Origin: Haliscomenobacter sp038240665
GTDB lineage: Bacteria; Bacteroidota; Bacteroidia; Chitinophagales; Saprospiraceae
NCBI GenBank assembly: GCA_038240665.1
Contig: JBBRGN010000204.1
Location: forward strand, 1 to 8,803
Reading direction: 5' to 3'
Length of the DNA: 8,803 nt
Below the pieces are notes generated by a model that worked only from the letters and a program-made list of their open reading frames with translations, was not told where the DNA came from and ran no database searches. Position numbers and translations under genes: made by a program. Shown in pieces: positions 7,558-8,803 of this stretch (position 1 is the first letter of the stretch; each line of letters starts with the position of its first letter).

Positions 7558-8265
7558 TTAGTATCCTTCTTGCCCATAGTAAGCGCCGGGGCCATGCTTT
7601 CGGAAATAGTGCTTGTCCTGCAAGGTCTGTTTGATGGCTTGGGTCAAGGGATTGATTTGTAAGGTGAGGTAAGCCATTTTTGCCAATTCCTCCAAAACTG
7701 TAGCATTGTACACTGCCTTGGCGGCGTTTTTTCCCCAAGAAAAAGGACCATGACAGGCCACCAATACCATTTCTACTTCGTGGGGTTGGTATTTTTTTTG
7801 CCGAAAAAGATCCAAGATCTGGTTCCCCGTTTCCAATTCGTAATCGCCTAAAATCATCTCGTCGGTCATCACATCCGTAACCGGTACAGCTGGAACAAGG
7901 TGATCCGCGTGGGTGGTGCCAAAGTTTAGTATTGGCATAATGGCTTGTGCCCAAGCTACTGCATAGGTAGAATGCGTATGACAAATCCCGCCGATATGAC
8001 CAAAATTATTGTACAGCACCAGGTGCGTTTTGGTATCCGAAGAAGGCCGTTTATTTCCCTCTACGACTTGGTTCTCTAGATCGACGATCACCATATCTGC
8101 TGCTTGTAGGTCGATGTAGGGTACGCCGCTGGGTTTAATGGCCATCACCCCTAGGTCTCGGTCAATGGCCGATACATTACCAAAGGTATAAATGGCCAAT
8201 TTTTGGCGCGGGATTTCCATATTGGCTTCAAAGGCTTCTTCCTTTAGCGATTGATACTTCGACAT
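7558..8265 (-). CDS. araD: L-ribulose-5-phosphate 4-epimerase
   Basis: This 235-residue cytoplasmic class II aldolase-fold enzyme interconverts L-ribulose 5-phosphate and D-xylulose 5-phosphate, the last step feeding arabinose into the pentose phosphate pathway. The sequence follows E. coli AraD along its whole length. Zinc ligands are His96 and His98 (CHTHS) and His172 (ACHGPFSWG), with Asp77 (PSSDT), catalytic Asp121 (GTTHAD) and Tyr230 (YYGQ), each one residue above the E. coli numbering. The other aldolase-fold landmarks GNVSA and KPSG are present. An in-frame ATG at 8299-8301 would add 12 residues, but it lies inside the 8293-8333 hairpin and beyond the family's normal N-terminus, so I start at 8265. 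It is downstream of the GH51 arabinofuranosidase gene on the same strand with a 76-base gap, and convergent with the mannobiose operon. Confidence 0.95.
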   Translation of the reverse strand: MSKYQSLKEEAFEANMEIPRQKLAIYTFGNVSAIDRDLGVMAIKPSGVPYIDLQAADMVIVDLENQVVEGNKRPSSDTKTHLVLYNNFGHIGGICHTHSTYAVAWAQAIMPILNFGTTHADHLVPAVPVTDVMTDEMILGDYELETGNQILDLFRQKKYQPHEVEMVLVACHGPFSWGKNAAKAVYNATVLEELAKMAYLTLQINPLTQAIKQTLQDKHYFRKHGPGAYYGQEGY

Positions 8266-8292
8266 TCTACTTGCTTTAATTTCAAAAATGGC

Positions 8293-8333
8293 GAATGACA
8301 AGCGACCAATTCATCATTAGTCGCTTATCATTC
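8293..8333 (-). promoter_or_regulatory. Hairpin in the GH51-araD intergenic gap
   Basis: Arms of 14 bases at 8293-8306 and 8320-8333 pair around a 13-base loop. The one imperfect position (8299 with 8327) is C-A on the plus strand and G-U on the minus strand, so the fold is complete only in the minus-strand transcript, the one that carries both genes. It begins 8 bases after the GH51 stop. A run of five U's follows 4 bases beyond the stem. It may be a partial terminator, or a processing or stability element, that sets araD expression relative to the arabinofuranosidase. The structure is seen; the role is inference. Confidence 0.5.
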
Positions 8334-8341
8334 CCATTGTT

Positions 8342-8803
8342 TTACTTCAATTCCAAAACCACCACCGATACAGGAGGCAAAGTCACTTTTAACTCGTCTC
8401 CTTTCAACACTGCACCGTTGAATACGGCAGGTTTGATTTTCTCGGGAGTGTCAAAACTGTTGAAGTCCTGCACTTTTCCCGAAGCCAAAATGCGACCACT
8501 TACCGCTGCCGCCTTCATACCGCGAAGGTTAAGCGTAACAACCTGCGCTTGATTGGGATTGATGTTGACCAAAGAGATGTGCACCAAACCATTTTTGTCC
8601 CGTGAAGCCGAAGCCGATACCGCTGGTAATTTTTGTCCCTCCAGGGTGTAATTCTCTGATTTAACATCAACTGGTAATTGGGTTGCGCCCTGGTGTACGT
8701 TGTACATCTCCATCACATGATAAGTAGGCGTAAGGATCATTTTTTCGCCTTGGGTGAGTATTACCGCCTGTAGTACGTTCACCGATTGGGCTAGGTTGGC
8801 CAT
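8342..8803 (-). CDS. Alpha-L-arabinofuranosidase, GH51 (C-terminal part, partial)
   Basis: The last 154 codons, including the stop, of a longer minus-strand gene run off the right edge of the window. The sequence NLAQSVNVLQAVILT, then MILTPTYHVMEMYNVHQGA and VHISLVNINP, is characteristic of the end of the GH51 barrel and its C-terminal beta-sandwich. The tail ends in VVVLELK, as in many Bacteroidota GH51 enzymes. The GH51 catalytic glutamates lie upstream and are not in the window. The ATG at the edge is an internal Met, not the start, since full GH51 proteins are about 500-660 residues. The enzyme releases terminal L-arabinofuranose from arabinan, arabinoxylan or their oligosaccharides. Its location (periplasm or cytoplasm) cannot be judged without the N-terminus. 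It is followed by araD, which makes an arabinose release and catabolism unit. Confidence 0.9.
   Translation of the reverse strand: MANLAQSVNVLQAVILTQGEKMILTPTYHVMEMYNVHQGATQLPVDVKSENYTLEGQKLPAVSASASRDKNGLVHISLVNINPNQAQVVTLNLRGMKAAAVSGRILASGKVQDFNSFDTPEKIKPAVFNGAVLKGDELKVTLPPVSVVVLELK

Noticed and set aside
7553..7984. Minus-strand open frame of 143 codons in another frame over araD
   Set aside because: The overlapping araD frame has complete family motifs; this frame has none.
8295..8552. Plus-strand open frame across the GH51-araD gap
   Set aside because: It is antisense to the GH51 coding end and contains the hairpin; no recognisable domain.

Overview
This window looks like chromosome of a Bacteroidota (Bacteroidetes) bacterium, possibly a free-living Saprospiria-like lineage. 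That placement is an inference. It rests on Bacteroidota-like protein sequences, starts with no visible Shine-Dalgarno box but A-rich leaders, a promoter of the TTTG / TAnnTTTG type, and the gene content. No RNA gene, mobile element or CRISPR array was seen.

Layout: a minus-strand NAD-dependent epimerase/atypical SDR gene (128-1048) is followed by a hairpin (79-115). A 229-bp divergent intergenic region holds a candidate promoter and an 11-bp direct repeat. Then comes a tight plus-strand operon of four genes: an SSS-family Na+/solute symporter (1278-3104), a GH130 mannosylglucose phosphorylase (3159-4325), a cellobiose/mannobiose 2-epimerase (4335-5528) and a secreted SGNH acetylesterase of the sialate O-acetylesterase family (5544-7508). 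A perfect 17-bp inverted repeat separates this operon from a convergent minus-strand pair: araD (7558-8265) and the 3' end of a GH51 alpha-L-arabinofuranosidase gene that runs off the right edge (8342-8803). A second, wobble-paired hairpin lies between those two genes.

How the genes work together: the plus-strand operon carries the mannobiose route known from Bacteroides fragilis. Beta-1,4-mannobiose would enter by the symporter, be epimerised at its reducing end to mannosyl-glucose, and then be phosphorolysed to mannose 1-phosphate and glucose. The exported esterase would remove acetyl groups from acetylated mannan or its oligosaccharides. The minus-strand pair would release L-arabinose from arabinan or arabinoxylan and take L-ribulose 5-phosphate to D-xylulose 5-phosphate. 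Together this is a plant cell-wall (hemicellulose and pectin) sugar locus. No mannanase, SusC/SusD pair or regulator gene lies inside the window.

The enzymes themselves are recognisable families. The less ordinary signals are the three intergenic inverted repeats (two of which show strand bias through wobble pairs), the repeat upstream of the operon, the unusual Na+-site residue in the symporter and the acetylesterase built into a minimal mannobiose operon.
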